The notes beneath the pieces were generated by a model. That model saw nothing but the letters and a program-made list of their open reading frames with translations. It did not search any database and was not told the origin of the DNA. From the NCBI GenBank assembly GCA_045646965.1, contig JAZRLR010000018.1:1-64000 (forward strand): a stretch of DNA of 64,000 bases, in the 5' to 3' direction. Made by a program: the position numbers and the translations under genes. The stretch comes from HGM04593 sp045646965 (GTDB lineage Bacteria; Bacteroidota; Bacteroidia; Bacteroidales; Bacteroidaceae). Shown one piece after another: positions 35,701 to 45,900 of this stretch. How positions within the stretch are numbered: position 1 is the first letter of the stretch; the number at the start of each line of letters is the position of its first letter.

Positions 35701-35813
35701 TATTTTGAAACACACAAACGCGCTGTCTTGTTTTAAGAAACATTTTTTTCGCTGCAGAGCATCTTTTTAACACATATTAACAAACAGGAAGGGTAATTGC
35801 GACGCTTTTAATT

Positions 35814-35821
35814 TATATTTG
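35814..35821 (+). promoter_or_regulatory. -7 element for the BspA-like gene
   Basis: TATATTTG (TAnnTTTG) lies 39 bases before the ATG. No TTTG occurs at the -33 position. Three stretches upstream (35740-35800) are A/T-rich. Confidence 0.5.
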
Positions 35822-35859
35822 CTACATATATAAACAAAAAATTAAACACAATATAAATT

Positions 35860-37884
35860 ATGAGAAAAATCTACTTTAAACAGCTATTTACAGCGTTGCT
35901 GTTGCTATGCAGCACCATTGCAAGCGCCCACGACTTTGAAGTCGATGGTATTTACTACAACATTTTGTCGAGCGACAATAAGACGGTAGAGGTAACCTTT
36001 CGTGCTGGTAGCTATGATAGTTATTATGACGAATATAGTGGCGCGGTCACAATACCATCGTCAGTAATTTATAATGGGGAAACCTACAGCGTGACAAGCA
36101 TAGGAGAAGCCGCGTTCGAAAGTTGCAACAGTCTCGAAAGCGTAACAATACCTAACAGCGTAACAAGCATAGGAGAAGCCGCGTTCCAATTTTGCAACAG
36201 TCTCGAAAGTGTAACAATACCTAACAGCGTAACAAGCATAGGAGACTATGCGTTCTCTGGTTGTTTCAACTTCACAAGCGTTACAATAGGCAACGGCGCA
36301 ACCAGCATAGCAAGAAACGCGTTCCATGATTGCAGCAACCTTGAAAACATTAGTGTTTCAAACGAAAACGCCACATACGATAGTCGCGATAATTGCAATG
36401 CCATTATAGAAACTGCAACAAACACTCTTATTGCAGGCTGCAAAAACACAATAATCCCCAACAGCGTGACATACATAGGTGGCGAAGCTTTCTATGCTCG
36501 CAGCAACCTCACAAGCATCAACATCCCCAACAGTGTTACAGACATTGGAACCGACGCGTTCTCACATTGCATAAACCTTACAAGTATCACTATCCCAGAG
36601 AGCGTGATATACATAGGAATGGGGGCGTTCAGGGATTGCAAAAATCTCACAAGCATCACAATCCCAAACAGCGTGACATACATAGGTAGCCAAGCGTTCT
36701 ATGATTGCAGCAGCCTCACAAGCATCAACATCCCCGAGAGTGTGACAGATATAGAAAACGGCGCGTTCGAGGGTTGCGAAAGCCTCGATGAGGTGCATAT
36801 AACCGACCTTGCTGCTTGGTGCAATATCGATTTTGATGATTACAACGCAAATCCATTATGCTGTGCCAAGAATCTCTATTTGAATGGAACATTAGTAACA
36901 GACCTGATTATACCCGAGGGCGTAACAGCTATTAAAAACTACGCGTTCTCTGAATGCAGCAGCCTCACAAGCATCACAATCCCTAATAGCGTAACAAGCA
37001 TAGGATATATTGCATTCCTAAGATGTTATCGCCTCACAAGCATCACTATCCCAGAAAACGTGACATACATTGAGAGCGGCGCGTTCGCGGATTGTTGGAA
37101 CCTTACAAGCATAACCTCTCTTATCCCTGCTGATAAACTTTATGATTTAGATGGCGATGTTTTTGAACGAGTAGATAGAGACGCTTGCACCCTCTACGTG
37201 CCCGCTGGTGCAAAAGACACTTACGCCGCAACAGCAGAATGGAGCACGTTTAAAAACATTAAAGAGATTATAGAAGAGCCTTTTGCACTTACCGTGTCGG
37301 CCGCGAGATACGCTACACTCTACCTCGACTACGATGCTGTTATCCCCGCAGGCCTGCGCGTGTACTATGCCGAAAAGATTGAGGGCGAGACACTTCTTAT
37401 GGAGAGAATAAACGATGTAATCCCCGCAAACACAGGCGTAATTGTAACGGGCGCGGCAGGCACATACACCTTTGAGCAGTCTCTTGACAATGTTGCAGCG
37501 ATAGAGAAAAACCTTTTCCGCGGCTCGGTAGAAGACACTTATATAACCCCCGAGAAGGGCACAAAATACTATGTGCTTTCTATGGTCGATGGTGTGGTAG
37601 GTATGTACCTCGACGAGCTTGCAGGCGGCACATTTAAAAACAACGCACACAAAGCCTACCTGCCCATCTTCACAGGCGAGTCGCTCGGCATCTTCGACAC
37701 CACGGTAAATGCCCCCGACGTGCAGTTGAGCAACCGCTATACATTCAACTTCGGCGGCGTCACAGCTGTGGAGAGCATCACAACAACCGCAAGCGACGAG
37801 GCCATCTACAACCTCAACGGCGTGCGCGTAGAGAACCCCACAAAGGGCATCTACATAGTAAACGGCAAGAAGATTGTTTATTAA
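35860..37884 (+). CDS. BspA-like leucine-rich repeat (LRR_5) surface protein
   Basis: A 674-residue exported protein with a signal peptide (about 1-24). Twelve 23-residue LRR_5/BspA units (consensus VTSIGxxAFxxCxxLTSITIPNS) run from about residue 77 to 425, with two interrupting loops (near 165-205 and 310-350). BspA-type repeats bind host matrix proteins or other cells in related oral and gut Bacteroidales. The following 220 residues form beta-rich domains (PFALTVSAARYATLYLDYDAVIPAG). The C-terminal tail YNLNGVRVENPTKGIYIVNG is a common end of secreted Bacteroidales proteins. The first two 69-bp repeat units are almost identical in DNA, which suggests recent duplication. It stands alone, with its own promoter and terminator. 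Confidence 0.93.
   Translation: MRKIYFKQLFTALLLLCSTIASAHDFEVDGIYYNILSSDNKTVEVTFRAGSYDSYYDEYSGAVTIPSSVIYNGETYSVTSIGEAAFESCNSLESVTIPNSVTSIGEAAFQFCNSLESVTIPNSVTSIGDYAFSGCFNFTSVTIGNGATSIARNAFHDCSNLENISVSNENATYDSRDNCNAIIETATNTLIAGCKNTIIPNSVTYIGGEAFYARSNLTSINIPNSVTDIGTDAFSHCINLTSITIPESVIYIGMGAFRDCKNLTSITIPNSVTYIGSQAFYDCSSLTSINIPESVTDIENGAFEGCESLDEVHITDLAAWCNIDFDDYNANPLCCAKNLYLNGTLVTDLIIPEGVTAIKNYAFSECSSLTSITIPNSVTSIGYIAFLRCYRLTSITIPENVTYIESGAFADCWNLTSITSLIPADKLYDLDGDVFERVDRDACTLYVPAGAKDTYAATAEWSTFKNIKEIIEEPFALTVSAARYATLYLDYDAVIPAGLRVYYAEKIEGETLLMERINDVIPANTGVIVTGAAGTYTFEQSLDNVAAIEKNLFRGSVEDTYITPEKGTKYYVLSMVDGVVGMYLDELAGGTFKNNAHKAYLPIFTGESLGIFDTTVNAPDVQLSNRYTFNFGGVTAVESITTTASDEAIYNLNGVRVENPTKGIYIVNGKKIVY
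36091..36228 (+). repeat. Near-identical tandem 69-bp units inside the BspA-like gene
   Basis: Units at 36091-36159 and 36160-36228 differ at only a few positions, which change GVTSIGEAAFES to GVTSIGEAAFQF and are otherwise silent. The repeats downstream are far more divergent, so this pair looks recently duplicated and prone to slippage. Confidence 0.75.
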
Positions 37885-37898
37885 TAACAATCTCACAT

Positions 37899-37940
37899 AA
37901 ACAAAATTTGCGTGCCCCAAAGAACACGCAAATTTTGTTT
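37899..37940. terminator. Long terminator after the BspA-like gene
   Basis: A perfect 16-bp stem (37899-37914 with 37925-37940) and 10-base loop have A/T-rich ends on both sides. It can work on either strand and separates the BspA-like gene from the minus-strand tRNA. Confidence 0.9.
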
Positions 37941-37982
37941 TATCAACTACTCTATTATTTCGCAAAAAGAAGAAATAAAAAA

Positions 37983-38002
37983 AGGAGAGAAAACTCTCTC
38001 CT
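37983..38002 (-). terminator. Terminator after the initiator tRNA
   Basis: An 8-bp stem (37983-37990 with 37995-38002) and 4-base loop are followed on the minus strand by a T7 run. It lies 6 bases after the tRNA 3' end. Confidence 0.82.
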
Positions 38003-38008
38003 AAAAAG

Positions 38009-38080
<72 letters not shown>

Positions 38081-38190
38081 ATGCGGTTTTCAAAACTGAT
38101 ACAAAGATAAGGCCTTTTGTCGAGATATCCAAATTTTCGAGGAAGAAATTTGCTAAAAAACGTGAACAAGCCTCTATTTAATACTTTTTA

Positions 38191-38222
38191 ATTGCACAAA
38201 AATGCATATTTTGTTACTTTTG
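38191..38222 (+). promoter_or_regulatory. Promoter of the TetR/RluA unit
   Basis: ATTG at 38191-38194, 20 bases, and TACTTTTG at 38215-38222 give a near-perfect Bacteroidota promoter. It overlaps the in-frame TTG at 38192, so the true TetR start is the ATG at 38249. Confidence 0.62.
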
Positions 38223-38248
38223 CAGTGGCAAAAGCCTCAATACCACAT

Positions 38249-38845
38249 ATGGGCACAATAGATACAAGAGAACAGCTTATAAAAGTTGCGCGTAAGCTCT
38301 TTGCGCAGCAAGGAATTGACAATATCACAATAAATGATATTGCAAAGGCTGCAAATCGCAGCCGCCGCACGGTGTACACCTATTTCCAGAGCAAGGAAGA
38401 GTTGCTTGAGGCCTCTATTGAGATGGAGGTGAAGAAAATTTCTTCGGCACTCACGAAGGTTGCAATCGCCGACCTCACCCCCGACAAAAAGATTATAAAA
38501 CTGATTTTTGTGCGCCTGCACACCACTCGCAGTATAGTGAAGCGCAACAGCGGTCTTCAGTCGGAATATTTCAATAATATGTGGATTGTGGAGCACATAA
38601 GACGTACTTTCGACGCACGCGAGATTGCTCTTTTCCGCTCAATCATAGCCGAGGGCAAGCAGATGGGACTCTTCACAGTTGAGAGCCCCGACCTTGCGGC
38701 ACGCTTCCTGCACTTTTGCCTCAAGGGAATTGAGATTCCTTTCATAAACGGCATTGTGAGCAAGAACAGCGACGACAAGTTCGTGCAGCATTTTACCGAA
38801 AAAATAGTACTCAACGCACTGGGCTACAGGGAGACTGCCAAATAA
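38249..38845 (+). CDS. TetR/AcrR-family regulator
   Basis: A 198-residue TetR-family protein. The ATG at 38249 gives MGTIDTREQLIKVARKLFAQQG; an upstream in-frame TTG lies in the promoter and is rejected. The N-terminal HTH ITINDIAKAANRSRRTVYTYFQSKEELLEASI is typical. The C-terminal ligand-binding part is helical and not assignable. It is 7 bases before the RluA-family gene with a promoter upstream, so the two form a unit. The targets and ligand are unknown. TetR proteins commonly control nearby efflux or metabolic genes, but no such gene is adjacent. Confidence 0.93.
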   Translation: MGTIDTREQLIKVARKLFAQQGIDNITINDIAKAANRSRRTVYTYFQSKEELLEASIEMEVKKISSALTKVAIADLTPDKKIIKLIFVRLHTTRSIVKRNSGLQSEYFNNMWIVEHIRRTFDAREIALFRSIIAEGKQMGLFTVESPDLAARFLHFCLKGIEIPFINGIVSKNSDDKFVQHFTEKIVLNALGYRETAK

Positions 38846-38852
38846 AAAATAT

Positions 38853-39521
38853 ATGAACGTACTACACGAGGACAATCACATTATCATAATAAACAAGGCT
38901 GCCGGTGAGATTGTACAGGGCGACAAAACCGGCGATGTTTCGCTGTGCGATAAAATGAAAGCCTTTTTGAAAGAGAAATATGCCAAGCCCGGCAATGTTT
39001 TTGTGGGGCTGCCCCATCGTCTCGACCGCCCCGTGAGCGGCATTGTGGTGCTTGCAAAGACAAGCAAGGCCCTTGAGCGTCTCAACGAAATGTTTCGCAC
39101 GGGAAGCGTGAAAAAAATCTATTGGGCAATAACAAAGGAACGCCCTGCCACACCCGAGGCAGAGCTTGAAACTTGGATTTACCGCAACGAAAAGATGAAC
39201 AAAAGCTTCTCGTACCCCAAGGAGGTAAAAGGCTCTAAAAAAGCGATTCTGCACTACAAGACCATAGCCTCCTCGGCCAATTACAATCTCATTGAGGTGG
39301 AGCTGAAAACCGGCCGACACCACCAGATACGCTGCCAGCTGGCATCGATAGGCTGCCCCATAAAGGGCGACCTCAAATATGGTGCCAAGCGTTCAAACCC
39401 CGACGGCAGCATCTCGTTGCACGCACGATACGTTGAATTTGTGCACCCTGTTTCAAAGGAGCTTATAAGAGTAACAGCTCCCGTGCCTGCCGACAATTTG
39501 TGGAAAAGTTTTGAGAAATAA
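38853..39521 (+). CDS. RluA-family pseudouridine synthase
   Basis: A 222-residue RNA pseudouridine synthase of the RluA type, without an S4 domain. Its catalytic aspartate lies in GLPHRLDRPVSGIVVLAKT, followed by the family's KKIYWAITKE and VELKTGRHHQIRCQLASIGCPIKGDLKYGA. It acts on rRNA or tRNA uridines; the exact target cannot be read. It starts MNVLHEDNHIIIINKAAGEIV, typical of the short Bacteroidales members. The stop codon is followed at once by a 20-bp terminator. Confidence 0.95.
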   Translation: MNVLHEDNHIIIINKAAGEIVQGDKTGDVSLCDKMKAFLKEKYAKPGNVFVGLPHRLDRPVSGIVVLAKTSKALERLNEMFRTGSVKKIYWAITKERPATPEAELETWIYRNEKMNKSFSYPKEVKGSKKAILHYKTIASSANYNLIEVELKTGRHHQIRCQLASIGCPIKGDLKYGAKRSNPDGSISLHARYVEFVHPVSKELIRVTAPVPADNLWKSFEK

Positions 39522-39522
39522 A

Positions 39523-39564
39523 TTTAACGACAAAGGAGCGCCTCGGCGCTCCTTTGTCGTTAAA
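39523..39564. terminator. Very long terminator between convergent genes
   Basis: A perfect 20-bp stem (39523-39542 with 39545-39564) begins directly after the RluA-family stop. A/T ends on both sides suit a bidirectional terminator, shared with the GT90 gene that ends at 39573. Confidence 0.93.
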
Positions 39565-39572
39565 AGCAAATA

Positions 39573-40547
39573 TCATTTCTTCTGACCTGTGGCCTTGAAA
39601 TACTTGTCGAGGACAAGCAGGGAGATAAGTTTTTCTCTTTTCTTATCGCGGAACTGTGCCACCCACTCGTGAGCGTGGTCTATAATCTTTTGAGCCTCAT
39701 CGGGGTGCTCTATATAGTAGTTTATGCGCTCCTCAAAGTCGGAGTAGTCGGGTTTTATCTCCACATAGTGATAGTTGGGGATGAGTTTGCCCTCCATATA
39801 CCACGTCTCGCAGGTGGGGCGCGGCATCACAGCCAGGGAATTGGACGACATAACCCACTTGAGGTTACTTGCAACGTCGTTGCCCTCGAGTGCCATAATA
39901 AATTTGTAATCGAGGTGCTCGCGTATTGTCATTTTGCCGGTTTTCCACTCGGCGGGAATCTTTTGCGACTTGCTCACGTCGCCGAGGTCACACATAGGAT
40001 GTGAGAAGAATTTTTCCATAAAACGCACGCGGCACTCCTTGCCCGCCACCTTTCCGCGGAAGATTACGAGATTTTTCTTTTCGGTGAATTTCTTACCATC
40101 CTTCACAAATGTGAAATGGCGCACCTTGTCGAGATTCAGGACTACGGAATTTTCGTTGTCGGGCTGCAGGGGGCGGCTCTTTACCACCGAGGGGTATTCG
40201 GGGACAAATATCACATCGCCCGGGCAGAAGCCCCACTTAAACGAGGGAGAGAACCAGCGGGTAAACTCGTATGTGTCATAAAAATAGACCTTGGGTTTCT
40301 TCACCTTGTGGTCGGCCAGAATGGGAGCGTCGGCAGGTAGCTCGGCACCCGCCTGCAACTTATTGTAATAATCGACACGGCTCATAATATACTCTTTGTC
40401 GGCACGTTTTTCGAGCGTGGCAAGAGTGCGTTCGAGCCTCATACGGAAAAGAAATTTCGGTTGCCACTGACGCAGGATATTCACCAGGAAATAGATGAAT
40501 TTTGGGTTTTTGCCGCTGCGCAATTTATACAGAAGTTTTTTAATCAT
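39573..40547 (-). CDS. Glycosyltransferase family 90 (CAP10/LpsA-like)
   Basis: A 324-residue glycosyltransferase with the GT90/CAP10 signature: RGKVAGKECRVRFMEKFF and KFIMALEGNDVASNLKWVMSSNSLAVMPRPTCETWYMEG. Relatives add xylose or glucose to glycans, and in Bacteroidota may act on lipopolysaccharide or capsule. There is no signal peptide; a hydrophobic patch near residue 15-30 is short. It is the last gene of the PPIase-M16-GT90 run (34 bases after M16), followed by the shared 20-bp terminator. The substrate is inferred only as a surface glycan. Confidence 0.87.
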   Translation of the reverse strand: MIKKLLYKLRSGKNPKFIYFLVNILRQWQPKFLFRMRLERTLATLEKRADKEYIMSRVDYYNKLQAGAELPADAPILADHKVKKPKVYFYDTYEFTRWFSPSFKWGFCPGDVIFVPEYPSVVKSRPLQPDNENSVVLNLDKVRHFTFVKDGKKFTEKKNLVIFRGKVAGKECRVRFMEKFFSHPMCDLGDVSKSQKIPAEWKTGKMTIREHLDYKFIMALEGNDVASNLKWVMSSNSLAVMPRPTCETWYMEGKLIPNYHYVEIKPDYSDFEERINYYIEHPDEAQKIIDHAHEWVAQFRDKKREKLISLLVLDKYFKATGQKK

Positions 40548-40581
40548 ATTTTTATTTTGTTATATGGTTTTTATCCTATTT

Positions 40582-41829
40582 TCAGCTATTACGATTTTCT
40601 TTGCTATGGTAGTGAAGCACCGAGCAGTTACCCTTGCGGAAGAGCTCACGCGCCGTGGTGCGTATCTGTGACGCTGTGACCGCGCGATACTGCTCCACCT
40701 CTTTGTAGTGTAGATTTGCGTCGCCGCGCAGCTCGGCCATAGCGAGATTGCTTGTGAGATTCTCGCCGCTCTGGTTGCGAAATACAAAGCCCGACTCGTA
40801 ACGGTTCTTCACCTTCTCGAGCTCTGCGGCCGGCACCTCTTCTGCTTTCAGCTTTTCGAGTTCCTCCCAAATGGCGGCCTCGGCCTGCTCCATTGTGACG
40901 CCGCGCGAGAGGCGCGAGTGTATCTGGAAAAGCCCGGGCTCTTCGCTGCCCGAAATAAAAGCGTCTATCTTGGAGAAAAGCCCCCTCTCCTTCACAAGAC
41001 GTATGAGGAGGCGGCCCGAATAGCCGTTGGAGAGCACATCGGAGAGTATGTCGCAAGGGTAATAGTCGCTGTCGCTGCGCCCGCCCATATGGAAAGCCAT
41101 ATAAAGAGCATTCTCGGGCACGTCGCGCACCACGCTGCGGCTGCGTCGGCGCACCTGACGCGGCTCCACAGGCAGAGCGGGTTTCTTAAAATTTATTGCA
41201 GGTATGGCACCAAACCACTTCTCGCACCACTCCATAACCTGCTCAAAGGAGATGTCGCCCGCCACCGAAAGAATTGCATTGTCGGGAGCATAGAAGCGTT
41301 TGTAGAACTCACGTATGCGAGCGAGAGGCACATCGGAGATATGCGAGAGCTTGCGACCTATGGTAGACCAACGGTAGGGGTGGCATTTGAAGGCCATAGC
41401 CCGCATCAGAGCACTCACATCGCCGTAGGGACGGTTGAGGTCGCCCTGCTTAAACTCCTCCATAACCACCTTGCGTTGCACGTTCACATTTTTTGCATCG
41501 AGAAGGATATTCTGCATTCTGTCGCTCTCGAGCCAGAAGGCAAGCTCGGCGTTCTGACGGGGAAGAGAAATGTAATAGTCGGTGATATCGTTTGTGGTGT
41601 AGGCGTTATTTTCGCCGCCCGCACGCTCAAGGGGCTCGTCGAACGAAGGAACTGCCGCCGTACCCTCAAACATAAGATGCTCGAGCAGGTGCGCAAGACC
41701 GGTGTACTCGTAGTCTTCGTTTTTTGCGCCCACGTTATAGAGCACATTCACATAGACCATCTGCGAGCCCTCGATGCGATGGTGCACCACTCGCAGCCCG
41801 TTGGCAAGGGTAGCTCTCTCAATTTTCAT
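40582..41829 (-). CDS. M16-family zinc peptidase (processing-peptidase-like)
   Basis: A 415-residue inverzincin. The HxxEH motif is H47-L-L-E50-H51 in GLAHLLEHLMFEGT, with the distal glutamate region RKVVMEEFKQG. The C-terminal half is the matching inactive domain, ending in QIRTTARELF. Members cut short peptides or unfolded polypeptides in the cytoplasm or periplasm. No signal peptide is present. It overlaps the PPIase gene by 11 bases (start at 41829, PPIase stop at 41819), so coupling is likely. Together with the PPIase gene this suggests protein quality control. Confidence 0.93.
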   Translation of the reverse strand: MKIERATLANGLRVVHHRIEGSQMVYVNVLYNVGAKNEDYEYTGLAHLLEHLMFEGTAAVPSFDEPLERAGGENNAYTTNDITDYYISLPRQNAELAFWLESDRMQNILLDAKNVNVQRKVVMEEFKQGDLNRPYGDVSALMRAMAFKCHPYRWSTIGRKLSHISDVPLARIREFYKRFYAPDNAILSVAGDISFEQVMEWCEKWFGAIPAINFKKPALPVEPRQVRRRSRSVVRDVPENALYMAFHMGGRSDSDYYPCDILSDVLSNGYSGRLLIRLVKERGLFSKIDAFISGSEEPGLFQIHSRLSRGVTMEQAEAAIWEELEKLKAEEVPAAELEKVKNRYESGFVFRNQSGENLTSNLAMAELRGDANLHYKEVEQYRAVTASQIRTTARELFRKGNCSVLHYHSKENRNS

Positions 41830-42706
41830 CGTCGAGAAGTGTTACTTTCTTTATCACCACATCTTTTATGGGACGCTCCTGGGCATCGAAATCGACGCGC
41901 GAGATAGCCTCCACAATCTCTATACCCTCGACAACCTCGCCAAAGACGGTGTAGTAGCCGTCGAGGTGGAAGGCACCGCCCACCTCTTTGTAGTGGCGGC
42001 GCTGTTCTGCGCTGTACTCAAACTTGACGCCTGCCATAGCAGAGTCGGTTTTCTCGCTGAACATATGAATCATTTCGTTGAGCTCGCGTTTTTTCTTCGC
42101 GCTCTTTTTACTCTCGGCATATAGTTTGTTAATCTGCTCGGCATAAGGCTTTTGCAGGCTCTCGTACATAAGGCGGCGCAAAGTTTTGTTATACTTGGCT
42201 TCGTGTGCGTTGAGATTTCTATCGAACACCTTTTTGCCCGTTATGATGTAGAACTGACAGCCCGAGGAAGAGATGCCTGGTTTGAGGCTCGCGGCAGACA
42301 AAGCTCCGCGCTTGTGCCAACGACGAGGCACGTCAATCTCCATAGGAATGTTATAGCTCACCTCGGTAGTGCCCAGCTTGGTGCCCTTGGCTGCGCCACG
42401 CGACATAGGGTCGCCTGCCTGAATCATAAAACCCTCGGATACTCTAAAGAAGAGCTGCCCGTCGTAGAAACCGTTCATTACAAGGTTCACAAAGTTACTG
42501 CGGTGCAGAGGGGCGTCCTTATAGAGAAGAATCTTTATATTACCCATAGAGGTCTCCATAAGCACCATCTGGTCGCGGTCGGGGCTGCTGTCGTTGAGCT
42601 GACGTATTCCAAACTCACCTGCGGGAGCACCCTCCTGCGAGCCGCCGCAAGCGCAAAGGAGCAAAAAGAGAGAAACAAACGGGATAAAAAATTTCAAGTT
42701 TTTCAT
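41819..42706 (-). CDS. Lipoprotein cyclophilin-type peptidyl-prolyl isomerase
   Basis: A 295-residue lipoprotein. The ATG at 42706 gives MKNLKFFIPFVSLFLLLCACGG, a signal peptide with a lipobox (LCAC); an in-frame upstream start would only lengthen the N-terminus. The cyclophilin domain is recognisable by TSMGNIKILLYKDAPLHRSNFVNLVMNGFYDGQLFFRVSEGFMIQAGDP and FGEVVEGIEIVEAISRV. A helical insertion of about 80 residues (about 150-235) splits the core, as in many Bacteroidota members. It catalyses proline isomerisation in the cell envelope. It is the first gene of the M16/GT90 run. Confidence 0.94.
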   Translation of the reverse strand: MKNLKFFIPFVSLFLLLCACGGSQEGAPAGEFGIRQLNDSSPDRDQMVLMETSMGNIKILLYKDAPLHRSNFVNLVMNGFYDGQLFFRVSEGFMIQAGDPMSRGAAKGTKLGTTEVSYNIPMEIDVPRRWHKRGALSAASLKPGISSSGCQFYIITGKKVFDRNLNAHEAKYNKTLRRLMYESLQKPYAEQINKLYAESKKSAKKKRELNEMIHMFSEKTDSAMAGVKFEYSAEQRRHYKEVGGAFHLDGYYTVFGEVVEGIEIVEAISRVDFDAQERPIKDVVIKKVTLLDDEN

Positions 42707-42971
42707 AAAATCAAATATTACAAAGCCCAAAGGCCACATTTACAAAAGCAAACACAGAAAACAACGTCACAAAACACCTACGTTTTTATGCCGAGCCGAT
42801 TCCTATATTCGCGCTTTAGCGCAAAAATAACTATTATTTGGAAAAAAACCACGCTTGTGAGAAAAACTTACTTAAAACAATTTGTTTAAACTACGCCACG
42901 CAAAGTATAAAAATTACACCCGCCGCAAAAGTTACAGATAAAAAATGAGGCTTTATAGCTTTTTTTTTGAT

Positions 42972-42979
42972 TACATTTG
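42972..42979 (+). promoter_or_regulatory. -7 element just before tamB
   Basis: TACATTTG (TAnnTTTG) is only 6 bases before the ATG at 42986. If used, transcription would start at or next to the start codon, giving a leaderless or nearly leaderless mRNA. No -33 element is clear. Confidence 0.45.
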
Positions 42980-42985
42980 CAATGT

Positions 42986-45900
42986 ATGACTCAAGGCCGA
43001 AGAAGCAGACAACTGATAAAAGTGCTTGCAGCAGCAGTTCTCACCCCCATAATACTATTATGGGGCATTGCTCTTTTGCTCTATCTGCCCTCGGTGAGCC
43101 ACTACGCCGCAAATGAGGTCGCCGCCGTGCTTCGGGAAAAGACGCCCTACACCCTCGACATAAAGCATATAGACCTATCGTTCCCACTGAAACTTGTCAT
43201 AGGCGGATACAGCCTCTCAAAAGAGGGACACGAGATAGCCCGCGGCGAGAGGCTGTCGCTCGACATAGGCCTGCTGCCACTTTTAAAAGGAGAGATAGAG
43301 GTCAATCACATAATTCTTGAAAAAACGGCGATAGACACCCGCGACATTATCCCCGCGGCAAGGATAAGCGGAGAGATAGATTACCTCACCGCCGTAGCCC
43401 GAAACATAGACCTCGCAAGCGAGAAAGCCGACATAAGAATGCTGCACATAGCCGACGGCAATGTATCGGTGGAGGTTACAGGGAGCACACCACGCGAAGA
43501 GAAGGAGCAAAGTGCCGCAAGCTGGGAGATAACGCTGCGCAAAGGTAATATAGAAAATACCGCCATAGAGGTTACACAACACGACGAAGAACTTCTCTTG
43601 AGCACCTACCTGAAAGGATTCAAGGCAAAGAGCGTGCGAGCCCTTCTGCAAGAGGGGGCTTACAGCACAGAGTTCCTCACCATTGAGGGCGGCACATTTG
43701 CCTATAAAAACAAAAGCGAGAATATTCTCATAGAAGAGATTGCCCTGCGCGGTAACTGCACATACACCAGAGATGGGTATGCGGCAGTCGTTGAGACGCT
43801 CACGCTCGACTATGACAGACGCATAAGCATAGGAGTGCAGGGAAAAGTAGCAACCGACAAGAGTGGCAACGGCAGCATAGAAGCGCTCATTGCAAGCGCG
43901 GGGGGCTCCACGATAAGCTGCACGGGTACCCTGCCGCTCACCTCCGACCACAAGGGAGACATCGCAGGGCGGGTGGAGGCGCACATAGAGCGCAACGACA
44001 TAAAAGCCCTGCTACCACAGGAGCTGCGCAGCCGCATAGCCGCCCTGCCCGACACAGCCATAGAGGCAAGAGTCGCAGTGAGCGGTACGACGACAAATAT
44101 CTCCATCGACAGCTTGCGCACTACAATACCCGGCGTGGCGTCGCTGCGCCTGAACGGCAGGTTGCACAATGTGGGCGACGAGAAGAGACGCAACGCCGAC
44201 ATCACCTTTGAGGGTGTCATAAAAAACCTTGCACCACTCACGGGAGAGAGAAATGGCACACCCGCACACACACCCATAGAGTTCGAGGGAAAAGGAAGTG
44301 TAAAGGGAGAGAGAAACCTCGCATCGCTCACATTGAGAGGCAACGGCAAGGCCGAACTCCTCGCCACATACGACACAAGGCACGGTTTCTACGACGGCAA
44401 AGCCGACCTGCACTCGTTCAACGTAAAAGAGATTTTCCCCACTGTGCCCATAGAGAAGGCCACGCTGCACGCCGCCCTCTCGGGCAAAGGATTCGACATA
44501 CTCGACAAAGAGAGCTACTACCAGTTCATTGCAACCGTAGACACACTGCACTGCGAGGGCGGCACCATAGAGGGCGTTACATTGAGTGCATTTCAGGCAA
44601 ATGGGATATCACTTGCCTCCCTTGTGGCAGATGCACCCGATATGCAGCTTTCGATGATTACAAACAGCCGTTTAAGCAAGAATTGGATAAGCAGCGACAC
44701 CCGTCTCGATGTAAAAAATATAGCTCCACACAAGCTCGGGCTGTGCGAGGAACCCCTCACGGCAGCCTTTAGCCTCGGTCTCGACATTTCAACCAACCTC
44801 AAAGAGACACACAACGCAAAGATTGCAATTGAGGAGATGGAAATTACCACAGCAGAGAGAAACCTCACCCCCGCCCCCATCTATGCAGAGGCAGGCACAT
44901 CGCCCGATGCACTGCATCTCGAAGCACGCAACGGCGACCTGCTGATTGCGGCAGAGACATTGTGCGGCTACAAGGCACTTGCCACACAGATAAAGGAAAT
45001 ATCGGCTCTGTGGCAGAAGAAAACACTCGAAAGCATCGAGGAGATAGAGAGCACCCCGCTCCCCCACGGCCGGGTAGAATTCAGTTGCGGCAAGGAGAAC
45101 CTGCTGCACGACATACTCATTGCGCAGGGAATAAATATCTCCTCGGCAGAGCTCACGTTCAGCAACGACACGCTGCAAGGGCTTAATTTAAAAGGAGAGA
45201 TAGGCTCGCCGAGCGCAGGCGGTATCGTGCTCGACACGTTGCAGTTGCGCATCGTGCAATACCCCGACAGCATAGCCTATTTTGCAGGAGCAAAAAACAT
45301 AGTCACCGACAAGAAAGAGAAGAAAGCCCCCATAGACATCACCCTGTCGGGCGACGTAAGAGAGGGCGACAAGCTGCGCGCCGAGCTCTCGCTCACCGAC
45401 ACGCAGGGGCGCGCCGACACACACATCGGCACCACAACGCAATTCTCTTCCCGTGGTATAAAGACACACTTCTACCCGCAGGCAATGCTGCTCGGCAGCG
45501 AGATAAGATTCAATGCCGACAATTACATTGAAATAGACCGATTCAAGAGCGTGAGCTCAAATATCGAAGTCACCGACGGCAAAGAGGGCGGTCTGCGCCT
45601 CTATACCCTGCCCGACAGCACCATAAAGCACGATATAAACCTCGAGTTTTTCAACGTGAGGCTTGCACGCCTGTGCAAGGCGCTCCCCTTTATCCCCGAA
45701 ATTTCGGGCAGCCTGCACGGCGAGCTGCGCTACCGCGACGGCGACACTGGTACTATGTTCAGCGGAGAGCTGCACGCCGACAGCCTCATATACGAGAACA
45801 CTCTGCTGGGCAATGAGAGCATAGAGGCCATATATCTGCCCAAAGGCAACGACACACACTACCTGTCGTTGGAGCTGCTGCACAACGACAACGACATTGT

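Noticed and set aside
36091..37110. Repeats in the BspA gene taken as a CRISPR array
   Set aside because: The 69-bp units are in frame, lie in a protein-coding LRR gene and have no spacers.
38192..38248. N-terminal extension of TetR from a TTG
   Set aside because: It overlaps a near-perfect promoter; the ATG at 38249 gives a normal TetR start.
40918..41907. A 329-codon plus-strand frame opposite the M16 peptidase gene
   Set aside because: Shadow of the M16 gene; no start context or domain.
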